Source: Novosphingobium ovatum
Lineage (GTDB): Bacteria; Pseudomonadota; Alphaproteobacteria; Sphingomonadales; Sphingomonadaceae
Reading direction: 5' to 3'
DNA length: 64,000 bases
NCBI RefSeq assembly: GCF_009909235.1
Contig: NZ_JAAAPO010000001.1
Coordinates: 310,001-374,000, forward strand
The notes below the pieces were generated by a model. It did no database searches, was not told the origin of the DNA, and worked only from the letters and a program-made list of their open reading frames with translations. The position numbers were made by a program, and so were the translations under genes. This document shows positions 54,918 to 64,000 of the stretch, one piece after another (the first letter of the stretch is position 1; each line of letters opens with the position of its first letter).

Positions 54918-56453
54918 TTGTGGTTCAATAATCGGTTCGTGGCGATTGTCGTCACGATAGCTGTTGTCTTGCGTCTGGGCATGGCCAGCCAGTCCGTCAT
55001 CTATCATGCTGATGAGATATGGCAGTATCTGGAGCCAGCCTATGGCGTGGCCACCGGGCGCTGGGTCGAGACGTGGGACTATGTCGCGGGCATTCGCGGT
55101 TGGTTCCTGCCGGTGGCGCTGTCGCTGCCGGTACGGGCGGGCTTGTGGCTGTCGGCGGATGGGCAGGCGCATGTCTATGCCGTGCGTGCCACGCTGGCTT
55201 TCGCGTCGCTGGGGGTGGTGTGGGCGTTTCATGATCTGGCGCGGCCGTTTGGCCGGCTGCACGCGTGGCTGGCGCTGTGGGTGGCGGCGGTGTGGCCGGA
55301 CATCCTGTTCTTTGCCGTCCGCAGTTCCGGCGAAGCCATCGCGATCAGCCTGATCCTGCCTGGCTTGGCATGGGGCGCGCGGGCGCGGGCCAGTGGCGCG
55401 TGGCGGCAGGCGTTGTTGGCGGGGCTGCTGCTGGGACTGGGAGCGGTGGCGCGGTTCCAGTTTGTGCCGGCGCTGCTGGTGTTCGGCATTTGGATGGCAT
55501 GGCCTTGGCGTGCTCATGTGCGTTTGCCCTTGATCGTGGGGGCGGGGGCGTTGGCGGGACTGGCGCTGGGCGGTTTAGGCGATGTGCTGATGGGGCGGCC
55601 ACCGCTGGGCTGGATTGTCCAGAACGTGACCATCAATCTGGTACAAGGCCGCGCCAATCACTATGGTGTCGAACCGCCGCTGTGGCTGGTGGAGCAGATG
55701 CTGCGCGCGTGGAGCCATGCGGCATGGGTGATCGTGCCGCTGATGCTGATTGGCATGCGTCGCCGCCCCGAACTGATGGCGATGGTGGTAGTGGTGGTCG
55801 CGCAACATGCGTTGATCGCGCATAAGGAACTGCGCTTTGTCCTGCTGGCCAGCGTGTTGAGCCTGTTGCTGGCGGCGTTGGGCGCGGCTGATGCGGCGCA
55901 GATGCTGGGCCGTTGGCGCGCGCGGCAGGCGCATATGCGCGCCGATGGTCCCATGCCTGCCGCTGCGCTGCCATCGGTCGATGCGCCCACGCCGCGCCTG
56001 TTGGCGGCATTGATGGCAGGCCTGTTCGCCTTGTCAGTGACGATGGCGGTGGGCGATGGTTTTGTCGAGAACTGGGGGTTGGGCGGCACCAACATCGCCA
56101 CGCAGGTCGCCGCCGGGCAGCAGCCGGGGCTGTGCGGGCTGGCGGCCTATGCCATGCCCGATCATCCGGCGCTGGCGCATGCGCTGATCCAGCGCCCGGT
56201 GCCATTGTTGCTGTTTGACGGACCACAAGCCCCCGCGCAAATGGCCGCCGATCGGGCGCGTTTCAACGTGGTGCTGGCCGCGCGCGGCGATGCGGGCGCG
56301 CTGCCTGCCGGCTTTGCCCTGGTCACCTGCCCGCGCCAGATGCACAAACCGCTGGCCGATCAGGGGCTGTGCATCTTTGCCCGGCCCGGCCCGTGCCACG
56401 GCGGCGCGGGGCCGCATGAATATGTGGCGCAGATGCGGCGCATGGGGTACTGA
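54918..56453 (+). CDS. GT22-like membrane mannosyltransferase
   Basis: A 511-residue membrane glycosyltransferase of the ALG9/PIG-B type (GT22, GT-C fold). An acidic motif sits in the first periplasmic loop (YHADEIWQYLEPAYG, with Asp-Glu), about ten hydrophobic helices follow, and the GT22 hallmark HKELRFVL lies at about residue 296. These enzymes use polyprenyl-phosphate sugars. Start TTG at 54918 is supported by AAGGTG about 9 nt upstream; GTG at 54939 is an alternative. The acceptor is unknown. Confidence 0.85.
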   Translation: MWFNNRFVAIVVTIAVVLRLGMASQSVIYHADEIWQYLEPAYGVATGRWVETWDYVAGIRGWFLPVALSLPVRAGLWLSADGQAHVYAVRATLAFASLGVVWAFHDLARPFGRLHAWLALWVAAVWPDILFFAVRSSGEAIAISLILPGLAWGARARASGAWRQALLAGLLLGLGAVARFQFVPALLVFGIWMAWPWRAHVRLPLIVGAGALAGLALGGLGDVLMGRPPLGWIVQNVTINLVQGRANHYGVEPPLWLVEQMLRAWSHAAWVIVPLMLIGMRRRPELMAMVVVVVAQHALIAHKELRFVLLASVLSLLLAALGAADAAQMLGRWRARQAHMRADGPMPAAALPSVDAPTPRLLAALMAGLFALSVTMAVGDGFVENWGLGGTNIATQVAAGQQPGLCGLAAYAMPDHPALAHALIQRPVPLLLFDGPQAPAQMAADRARFNVVLAARGDAGALPAGFALVTCPRQMHKPLADQGLCIFARPGPCHGGAGPHEYVAQMRRMGY

Positions 56454-56478
56454 TCAGCGCGCAGGCTTGGGCGCCGCG

Positions 56479-57609
56479 CTACGTCTGGGCCTTGCCGTTG
56501 CTGGCCGCCGCCCGCCGCGCGGCGGCGTTGGCCGCGTTCTGGTGGTCCTGCCATTCGGCCTGAAACAGTTCATGCGGCAATGGCGGGTCCAGCCGACTGG
56601 CCAATAACCGCCGCATTTCGCCATGCGGTTCATGCCGATACGCCACTGGATAGCGCGGCGGGCGCAAAGCCCGGTCGCCGTCATTATACAGATCGGGGAT
56701 CACCCGCACCCCCGGCGCGGGGTGCAGATCGGCGGCGTCAGCCATTCCTTCTGCCGCTATCCCTTCCGCCGCCAAGGCATCGTCCAACGCCTGCGCGTCC
56801 GTTGCGGCCGCGGCCCGCGCCTCGGCATCGGTGCCATCATCATCGTCGCCATCCAGCGATAGCCCGGCCATTTGCCGCTGCCGCATCCGCTCCAGCTTGG
56901 CATTGATGCTGGCCAGAATGGCGTCCTCGTCCACCTCCACCAGCCGCCGCGCTTCCGCCTCGGCGCGCTGCTGGCGCATCTGCTCCAACGTGACCGAGGC
57001 CGCCGCGCTGTACCGCCGCCCCCGCCGATTGCGCAGCAGGAAGATCAACAAAGCCGTATCATGCCGCCGATAGCGCTCCACCACCGTGCTGCCGCGCATC
57101 ACCACGCGCTCCTCGCCGGCAATGGCACGCTCCAACGCGCAATCCTCCAACCGCGCCATGCCGCGATCCACCGCCGCCTCCCACGCCGTGGCAAAACCCT
57201 CTGCCCCCGGCAAATTGCGCAATTTGTATAAAGCCTCCAGACTGGCGCCAATGCTGCGCGCCGCCTGCGTCACAATGCCACTGGCCGCCAGCGCCGCGAT
57301 AAAGGCGCGCTGACGATCGGGCGTGATCGCATTGCGGCGCGGCTGTTTGTGCAGATAGGGCGCAAAGCCCAACAGTGGATCATCCGCATCCGGCGCGTCG
57401 CCTGAAAAAGCCACCCGACTGGTCCGCCGCCCCGGCCGCACGCTGTTGCAATGGACGGGGGCGCAATGGACGGCGGCGTTGGGGGAGGGGGCATTCGGTG
57501 AAGGCGCAGGGAAGGGCGCGCCCATGTCCGCCGTGCCCAGCCCCGCCTCGGCCCAAGCCGCCTGCCCCCGCCGCGCCGCCATCGCCGCACCCAAACACAC
57601 CGCCATCAC
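56479..57609 (-). CDS. Hypothetical protein with terminase-small-subunit-like HTH region
   Basis: Up to 376 residues. The first 70 are low-complexity and may lie before the real start. From about residue 97 there is a helix-turn-helix-like segment (RAFIAALAASGIVTQAARSIGASLEALYKLRN), followed by an Ala/Trp-rich helix (FATAWEAAVDRGMARLEDCALERAI). This arrangement resembles phage terminase small subunits and related sphingomonad orphans. The C-terminal part is acidic and coiled-coil-like. There are no other phage genes nearby, so a domesticated or regulatory DNA-binding protein is possible. Confidence 0.6.
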   Translation of the reverse strand: MMAVCLGAAMAARRGQAAWAEAGLGTADMGAPFPAPSPNAPSPNAAVHCAPVHCNSVRPGRRTSRVAFSGDAPDADDPLLGFAPYLHKQPRRNAITPDRQRAFIAALAASGIVTQAARSIGASLEALYKLRNLPGAEGFATAWEAAVDRGMARLEDCALERAIAGEERVVMRGSTVVERYRRHDTALLIFLLRNRRGRRYSAAASVTLEQMRQQRAEAEARRLVEVDEDAILASINAKLERMRQRQMAGLSLDGDDDDGTDAEARAAAATDAQALDDALAAEGIAAEGMADAADLHPAPGVRVIPDLYNDGDRALRPPRYPVAYRHEPHGEMRRLLASRLDPPLPHELFQAEWQDHQNAANAAARRAAASNGKAQT

Positions 57610-57915
57610 ACACGCCCTTTCACCACCAACGCAGGACCAAACGTCCTATCACACACAGGGCGGCGTAGGAAAACGAAACGGGAACATGTGGCGGTGTCAA
57701 GCGGGGCGCAATCCGCATACCGGCAATGCCGCGCCGGTTGCCGCAGGGCATCACACCAATTCGGACAGGTCTGTATTGGACGGTCTGCTGATTGAATGTG
57801 ACCTATTCACCGCTGCAACGCATAATTCAGAACATTTTGCTTATTTTGTCCAATAATGCTGCTGCGGCCTTATCCATGATAATTCAAAACGCGAATATGT
57901 CGGGAGTTGTGTATT
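57610..57915. other. Intergenic region between divergent genes, no gene seen
   Basis: About 306 bp. It changes from GC-rich near the left gene to clearly AT-richer DNA from about 57770 on (for example CATTTTGCTTATTTTGTCC). It probably holds both divergent promoters. No RNA gene or clear operator was found. Confidence 0.4.
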
Positions 57916-59112
57916 ATGAATCAATCGCAACAATATGGTGATCTTCTGATCACGCTGACCTCTGCCTATCAGGTGCGCTATCCCGATCGTGGCAGCGGCG
58001 CCCATATGGACGGCACGTTCTGGCACCCCGTGGGGGATGAGCGGTTCAAGCCGCTGGGTAGCATTTGCGTCGCCGGCTATGACGATATCAACGGCGCGCG
58101 CGCCTCGATGCTGGTGGCGGACGCGGGCAATGGCGCGGTGGCCGCGCCTGTGGATTATCAGTGGATCTGGGACGACAGCGGCTCTGGCGCGGATTGGGAT
58201 GGCTCGGTCTGGCGGCCTGTCGCGCCTGCGGGCTATGTGGCCTTGGGCGATGTCGCCATGCCCAACCATGACAAACCCAGCACCGCCGACATCTGGTGCG
58301 TCCGTACCGATCTGATCGCTGACGGCATCTATGCGGCAAAGCCGTGGCAGGACGCCGGATCGGGCGGGGAGCATGACATTGCCGCATGGTCGGTGGAGGT
58401 GGGCCAGCCCGCAACCGACCCGACCAAGGCGGTGTTCGCGCCCGATACCTTCCGTGGCGTGGCCTCCTATGACGCGCAACCCAGCGGCGGCCTGGCACAG
58501 GTGCTGGTGGTGCCCGTGGTGGCCGAAGTGGGCACCGCGCCCACCCGGCCCAAACTGACCAGCCGCAACGCCCCCGAACCCACCACCCCCGCCGTCCGGG
58601 ATCGCAGCGTGCTGCTGCCCTTTACCGCCATGTTTGACCGCAACGACCGGCCCAGCCTGAACCGCATCGACAACCCCTTTTGCCGGGTGGAACGCTGGGT
58701 CAGCTGGTCGCTGGTGATGTTCGACGACAACACCACCTCGGTCAGCCAAAGCCAGACCAAGGAAACCACCGTTGGCGTGACCAAATCGGCATCGGAAACG
58801 TTCGAACACAGCACCGGGATCAAGGTCAGCGCCGAATGGGGCGTGGGCACCAAATGGAACGTCGAACTGAACTATCAGTTCACCTATTCCAAAACCACCG
58901 GCCGCGAGGATCTGACCAGCGACACCATCAGCCGCACACTGGTCACCCCGCCCGATTGCGCCGCCGCGCTATGGACGGCCACCTATGCCTTCCGCGCCAC
59001 CCGCGCCGATGGCACCAGCATCGGCCGCGACCTGATCTTTGACGCCAACAGCTTTGCCCATGACCAATATGGCGAAGGCGTGTCGGCGGATAAGGTCTCC
59101 ATGGCCGACTGA
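57916..59112 (+). CDS. Vps62-domain protein with predicted beta-pore-like C-terminal half
   Basis: A 398-residue protein without a visible signal peptide. The N-terminal half holds Vps62-like repeats of the type DxGSGAxxDGxxWxPV (residues about 25-45, 85-110 and 140-160), with Gly-Tyr-x-x-Leu-Gly segments (PLGSICVAGYDD, YVALGDVAMPNHD). The C-terminal half has long Ser/Thr-rich alternating strands (about residues 270-345), such as SWSLVMFDDNTTSVSQSQ and TGIKVSAEWGVGTKWNVEL. That pattern resembles membrane-inserting hairpins of aerolysin/ETX-MTX2-type pore formers. A secreted or released toxin-like function is inference. GGGAG lies about 11 nt upstream, and a strong terminator follows. Confidence 0.75.
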   Translation: MNQSQQYGDLLITLTSAYQVRYPDRGSGAHMDGTFWHPVGDERFKPLGSICVAGYDDINGARASMLVADAGNGAVAAPVDYQWIWDDSGSGADWDGSVWRPVAPAGYVALGDVAMPNHDKPSTADIWCVRTDLIADGIYAAKPWQDAGSGGEHDIAAWSVEVGQPATDPTKAVFAPDTFRGVASYDAQPSGGLAQVLVVPVVAEVGTAPTRPKLTSRNAPEPTTPAVRDRSVLLPFTAMFDRNDRPSLNRIDNPFCRVERWVSWSLVMFDDNTTSVSQSQTKETTVGVTKSASETFEHSTGIKVSAEWGVGTKWNVELNYQFTYSKTTGREDLTSDTISRTLVTPPDCAAALWTATYAFRATRADGTSIGRDLIFDANSFAHDQYGEGVSADKVSMAD

Positions 59113-59138
59113 TCGCCGCACGACCGCGCTTTATACCG

Positions 59139-59175
59139 AAAGGGTGGGGGCCTGTGACCGGGCCTCCACCCTTTT
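59139..59175 (+). terminator. Rho-independent terminator of the Vps62-domain gene
   Basis: AAAGGGTGGGGGCC (59139-59152) pairs with GGCCTCCACCCTTT (59161-59174) with one wobble and an 8-nt loop, followed by T. Confidence 0.82.
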
Positions 59176-59267
59176 CCATGCGGCGGCGCGGGGAGGGGGG
59201 GGCGGGCAAGGCGCCGGTCGCTGCGCGATTTTGCAGGGGAGGGGGGAAGGGAAGGAGAAGCGGAAAT

Positions 59268-59288
59268 GCGAGGGGGTTACCCCCTCGC
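59268..59288. repeat. Perfect 10+10 palindrome at the edge of the AT-rich region
   Basis: GCGAGGGGGT (59268-59277) and ACCCCCTCGC (59279-59288) are separated by one base. It lies 20 bp before the 3' end of the AT-rich orphan gene, beside TTCTAAAAAACTTTTCC. It might act as a terminator for that gene, although the T-tract is on the wrong side for a standard one. Confidence 0.6.
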
Positions 59289-59307
59289 GCTTCTAAAAAA
59301 CTTTTCC

Positions 59308-60765
59308 TCAATCGGCTAGAAGGTTTCGCAATCCAAGCGTTTTGGAAATTTGAGCATATTGATTTTTGCTTGTGCGATGATCGCTAGGCGTTTTTGGGAG
59401 GGTAATGCTTTGAAGGCCGTCGTAACCTGAATTTGGTTCGAGACGAACGTGCTTATTATCAGATTTATTGTGATATCCATGTCTGATTAATAAATAAGCG
59501 ACGCGATCGGCTAGATTTTTTCCATCACGAGTGGCTGCTTTCAAATTTTCAGTTAACTCATTGAGTCCGTATGACCTAGATGATGATTCAACAAATTTCT
59601 TCCAAACGGCTACAGTTCGCGCATCAATTCCTAGCGATTCGACGTTATTTTGTGCAATTTGTGCAGCAAGGCGGAGTCGGTCTTTGACTTCTCCGTCATA
59701 AATTTCTTGGCAGTAGCTGGATAAATCATTTTCTCTTATAACGTGGTTGTCCTCTACTTGTATATTGCGAAGGGATTGGTCGCTCAGTTCCATTTTTAGA
59801 CGCCGAATTTCATCTTGGGCGCTCTTTAGCTCGTCTGTATATTGTTCTAGAAGGTCGTTGGCATCTTCTTGCGAAATGGCATCTTTTAAAGAATCTCTTT
59901 GATTCCGTAACGCCTGTTCTTGGAGGTCGGACCAGCTCCATGCAGGTGAAGGTGTAGAGCTTATAAGTCGACGGGCGCTTTCGCAAATCCCATCAATTAA
60001 AATTTGGACATTCTCAAATTGATGTCCAATGAAAAATCTTCTGACAAAACCTATACCTGGTATAAAAATACCAATTGTCCCGTTGTATACATTATTGCCA
60101 TTGCATAGTTCTTTTAAAGAAAATGAAAAGTTTCTACTCGGCTCGACCACGATATGAGCGATTCCTCCTAGGTCGTAGGCAATTTTTTCAATTTCATCCT
60201 TATCGAGAATCCATTCGTTTTTTCCTGTTGATGAAACGTATACAACAGGGAGATGGGCGCTTGCTTTGCCATTTTGTACAAGTTGTGCAAAATTCAAATC
60301 ATCGTTGTTTTCTTTCAGCCAAAGAGGCTCGTCCATGACCTCTATTTCGCCGTCGAAATCGCCCCATTCTGCCTTTAGGATCGACTTTATGAGGTAGGGC
60401 TTTTTAGGTTGTTCTAGAAATGCGCCGTGTTGCCCTGCGAGGCACTGCGTTGTTAGTCCGATAAAGTCATTTTTTTCGCCGTAGCAAAGTACCGCTTCAG
60501 TGCGCCAAATGCGCCCTTTATTGTCTGGCATATTGTGTTGGAATCCAATTGCAATGGGTCTGCCTTCTTGGACCAACTCTCGGATACGTAACTCTTCGCC
60601 GCTGTCTGCAACTAGGTGTGCATTCTCGCTTTCCAGCTCGTGTTCCGCATTCAATGTCAAAACGGTGCTATTGGGAATCCCTCTGAGCCATGCAACAATT
60701 TGTGCTGGAAATGCTGCGCGATTTTTTTGTTGCTTGATGGGGAATGAGGTTGAAAAGGTTTGCAT
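59308..60765 (-). CDS. AT-rich orphan protein, unknown function, probably acquired
   Basis: A 485-residue protein with base and codon use very unlike its neighbours (many TTT, ATT, AAA and GAT codons). No signal peptide or membrane segment. The N-terminal third looks globular (VLTLNAEHELESENAHLVAD). A central block (about residues 195-255) reads AYDLGGIAHIVVEPSRNF and VYNGTIGIFIPGIGFVRRFF. A coiled coil follows (about 285-340). The C-terminal 100 residues are basic and carry VWKKFVESS, ADRVAYLLIRHGYH and SDHRTSKNQY. AAGGA lies 6 nt before the ATG. I do not recognise the family. The single-gene, low-GC setting next to the str operon fits a mobile accessory or defence gene (inference). Confidence 0.8.
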   Translation of the reverse strand: MQTFSTSFPIKQQKNRAAFPAQIVAWLRGIPNSTVLTLNAEHELESENAHLVADSGEELRIRELVQEGRPIAIGFQHNMPDNKGRIWRTEAVLCYGEKNDFIGLTTQCLAGQHGAFLEQPKKPYLIKSILKAEWGDFDGEIEVMDEPLWLKENNDDLNFAQLVQNGKASAHLPVVYVSSTGKNEWILDKDEIEKIAYDLGGIAHIVVEPSRNFSFSLKELCNGNNVYNGTIGIFIPGIGFVRRFFIGHQFENVQILIDGICESARRLISSTPSPAWSWSDLQEQALRNQRDSLKDAISQEDANDLLEQYTDELKSAQDEIRRLKMELSDQSLRNIQVEDNHVIRENDLSSYCQEIYDGEVKDRLRLAAQIAQNNVESLGIDARTVAVWKKFVESSSRSYGLNELTENLKAATRDGKNLADRVAYLLIRHGYHNKSDNKHVRLEPNSGYDGLQSITLPKTPSDHRTSKNQYAQISKTLGLRNLLAD

Positions 60766-61320
60766 ATTTTTCCTTGTGTAAATTTTGATTTAGAGCGTTA
60801 TCTGGTATGTTACCTTCGGCGGTCGATTTCAAGATTAAGTGTGCGGGGGCTGTTGGCCTTTGCCTCCCACCCCCAACCTTGACCTTTCGCGCCAACAGGC
60901 CTAAGGCGCGCGGGTTCGTGGCGGGGGGCTTTGGCCTGTTGCCGCGCAGAGCTGAACATTGGCGGGGCGTGCCGGTGTGGGGATTGGGTGGTGCAAACCG
61001 CTGAAAACCCACGGCGTTCTCCGTCAAAGTAACCCGGTGCCTGTGGCATGGGTGGAGCGTTTCGGTTCGTTTCCGTGGGATGCCTGCGTTTGTGCGCGGG
61101 CGATTCGGCGGTTGCGGGTGCGCAATCCTTCATCAACATGTTCGGGTACTTGCCGGTGGCGGCGGGGGTTTTGGTTGGCGGTTTTGCCGTTGGCCATCCT
61201 TGCCATGATCCGGTTTTTCGCACCGGCGGGTGTGGGCGGGCCGCAATGGCCATGGCTTGCACGCAATGGGCGCTTTTGTGGCGGCGTATGGCCGTCACGC
61301 AAACAAGGTGAAGAGATTCA
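60766..61320. other. Intergenic region between the AT-rich orphan and rpsL
   Basis: About 555 bp. The first 65 bp are AT-rich and should hold the orphan's promoter. The composition then switches abruptly to GC-rich at about 60835. A CGCGCC/GGCGCG stem (60888-60910) is the only clear structure. Short open frames here show no coding character. The str-operon promoter must lie in the right part; I could not fix its -35/-10. Confidence 0.4.
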
Positions 61321-61692
61321 ATGCCTACGATTAACCAGCTGATCCGCAAGGGTCGCGAGCCGCAGAAGGCCAAGAGCAAGGTTCCCGCGATGGAGCAGAA
61401 CCCGCAAAAGCGCGGCGTCTGCACTCGCGTGTACACCACGACCCCGAAGAAGCCGAACTCGGCGCTTCGCAAGGTGGCCAAGATCCGTCTGACCAACGGC
61501 CGCGAAGTCATTTCGTACATTCCGGGTGAAAAGCACAACCTGCAGGAGCACTCGGTGGTGCTGATCCGTGGCGGCCGTGTGCGCGACCTTCCCGGTGTGC
61601 GTTACCACATCCTGCGCGGCGTTCTGGATACCCAGGGCGTGAAGGACCGCAAGCAGAGCCGTTCGAAGTACGGCGCCAAGCGTCCGAAGTAA
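61321..61692 (+). CDS. rpsL: 30S ribosomal protein S12
   Basis: 123 residues, full length, with the conserved [18 protein letters not shown] loop at the decoding centre. Lys43 is present, but the position equal to E. coli Lys88 is Arg ([13 protein letters not shown]). Substitution at that lysine is a known cause of streptomycin resistance in E. coli. GGTGAAGAG precedes the ATG. It is the first gene of the str operon. Confidence 0.98.
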   Translation: MPTINQLIRKGREPQKAKSKVPAMEQNPQKRGVCTRVYTTTPKKPNSALRKVAKIRLTNGREVISYIPGEKHNLQEHSVVLIRGGRVRDLPGVRYHILRGVLDTQGVKDRKQSRSKYGAKRPK

Positions 61693-61705
61693 GGTCAATC
61701 GGTTT

Positions 61706-61787
61706 CGGCTCCGGCCCTCTTCCGCTGCCCTGCTACCCTATCGGGTATGCTGTTGGGTGGCAGGGTAGGGGGAGAGGGCCGGAGCCG
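61706..61787 (+). promoter_or_regulatory. Long hairpin in the rpsL-rpsG intercistronic region
   Basis: CGGCTCCGGCCCTCT (61706-61720) pairs perfectly with AGAGGGCCGGAGCCG (61773-61787). An inner helix CCCTGCTACCC (61728-61738) pairs with GGGTGGCAGGG (61755-61765) with one wobble. No T-tract follows, so it is not a standard terminator. In E. coli the same intercistronic region is the binding site where S7 represses translation; the same role here is inference. Confidence 0.65.
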
Positions 61788-61834
61788 CTAGGCGAGCACG
61801 GATGTGGTCGCCGCACTCCGAAGGAGTTTATCAA

Positions 61835-62305
61835 ATGTCACGTCGTCGTCGTCCCGAAAAGCGGGAAATCCTGCCTGATCCCGTGTACCACGATCAGGTG
61901 CTGTCGAAGTTCATGAACAACCTCATGCTGGACGGCAAGAAGTCGGTGGCCGAAGCCATCGTGTATGGTGCGCTCGACACCATGCAGGCTCGTGCCAAGG
62001 CCGATCCGCTGCAGCTGTTCCATGACGCGCTGAACAACGTCAAGCCGCAGATCGAAGTGCGCAGCCGCCGCGTTGGTGGTGCGACCTATCAGGTTCCGGT
62101 CGAAGTGCGCCCCGAGCGCGCGCAGGCTCTGGCGATCCGCTGGCTGATCACGGCGGCGCGCAACCGCAGCGAAACCACGATGGCCGCGCGCCTGTCGGGT
62201 GAGCTGATGGATGCCGCCAACAACCGTGGCAACGCGGTCAAGAAGCGCGAAGACACCCACCGTATGGCCGACGCCAACCGCGCGTTCAGCCACTACCGCT
62301 GGTAA
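61835..62305 (+). CDS. rpsG: 30S ribosomal protein S7
   Basis: 156 residues, full length. It starts [16 protein letters not shown], with [23 protein letters not shown] and the 16S-binding beta-hairpin [29 protein letters not shown] lies about 9 nt before the ATG. Primary binder of the 30S head and, in other bacteria, regulator of this operon. Confidence 0.98.
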   Translation: MSRRRRPEKREILPDPVYHDQVLSKFMNNLMLDGKKSVAEAIVYGALDTMQARAKADPLQLFHDALNNVKPQIEVRSRRVGGATYQVPVEVRPERAQALAIRWLITAARNRSETTMAARLSGELMDAANNRGNAVKKREDTHRMADANRAFSHYRW

Positions 62306-62452
62306 AAGACTTGGGGCGGGGCCGCGCATGCGGCCTCGTCACATGTTGGCGGGGGGCCGGGCGTCGGTCGGGCTTTACCGTCACAAGGTTGTCATCGAAC
62401 CAAACCTAAGGGCAGACGGCGCAAGCCTCCACCCGAACCCAAGGAACACCCC

Positions 62453-64000
<1,548 letters not shown>

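Noticed and set aside
60959..61342. Small plus-strand frames upstream of rpsL
   Set aside because: No recognisable domain or coding character, and one overlaps the rpsL start; more likely leader sequence.
61706..61787. Reading the rpsL-rpsG hairpin as an intrinsic terminator
   Set aside because: No T-tract follows, and rpsG lies immediately downstream in the conserved str operon.

Overview
The window comes from a high-GC alphaproteobacterium, most likely a sphingomonad (Novosphingobium or Sphingomonas type). The signs are two large TonB-dependent receptors next to hydrolase genes, a pyrB gene followed by a catalytically dead PyrC-like gene, a DUF4169 and a DUF3422 gene, an S12 protein with Arg at the streptomycin-relevant position 88, and tightly overlapping ATGA/GTGA gene junctions. 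The placement is inference from protein sequence; no 16S gene is present.

Layout. 1-11.4 kb is a conserved chromosomal block: pyrC-like/pyrB, sppA, tRNA-Leu(UAG), tig, an FAD ferredoxin-NADP reductase, a GGDEF-EAL-PilZ signalling protein and lepA. 11.5-27.3 kb is a nutrient-acquisition block: a LacI regulator, a TonB receptor with an S9 peptidase, HMG-CoA lyase with a class III CoA-transferase, a minimal AraC protein, a carboxylesterase, and a beta-propeller phytase that overlaps its own TonB receptor. 27.7-48.1 kb is a complete uptake [NiFe]-hydrogenase locus, all on the plus strand: hupSLEC, hupDFGHIJK, hypABCDE, hupR, hupT, hupUV and hypF. 48.2-57.6 kb holds DUF3422, small hypothetical, GNAT, nitrilase-like, lipoprotein, membrane, trmL, GT22-like and HTH genes. 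57.9-60.8 kb holds two accessory genes: a Vps62-domain protein with a predicted beta-pore-like C-terminal half, and a distinctly AT-rich orphan. 61.3-64 kb is the str operon (rpsL, rpsG, fusA), which runs off the right edge.

How the hydrogenase locus works. HupS carries a Tat signal and all six cysteines of the O2-tolerant [4Fe-3S] proximal cluster, HupL is the NiFe subunit with a cleavable tail, and HupC is the cytochrome b anchor. HupUV is a cytoplasmic H2 sensor: it has no Tat signal, no cleavable tail and only standard cluster cysteines. It should signal to the kinase HupT and the NtrC-family activator HupR. The DNA shows two textbook sigma-54 promoters (TGGCAC-N5-TTGCT), one before hupS and one before hupD, separated by a strong terminator after hupC. 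Each has an upstream palindrome GGAARG-N3-CTTTCC that I propose as the HupR operator. The locus therefore looks like two co-regulated, H2-responsive transcription units.

The parts I found least explained are the AT-rich orphan (59308-60765), the Vps62/pore-like protein (57916-59112), the shared HupR-like palindromes, a long imperfect hairpin between rpsL and rpsG, and a TGTAC-type palindrome shared by two promoters around the AraC gene.
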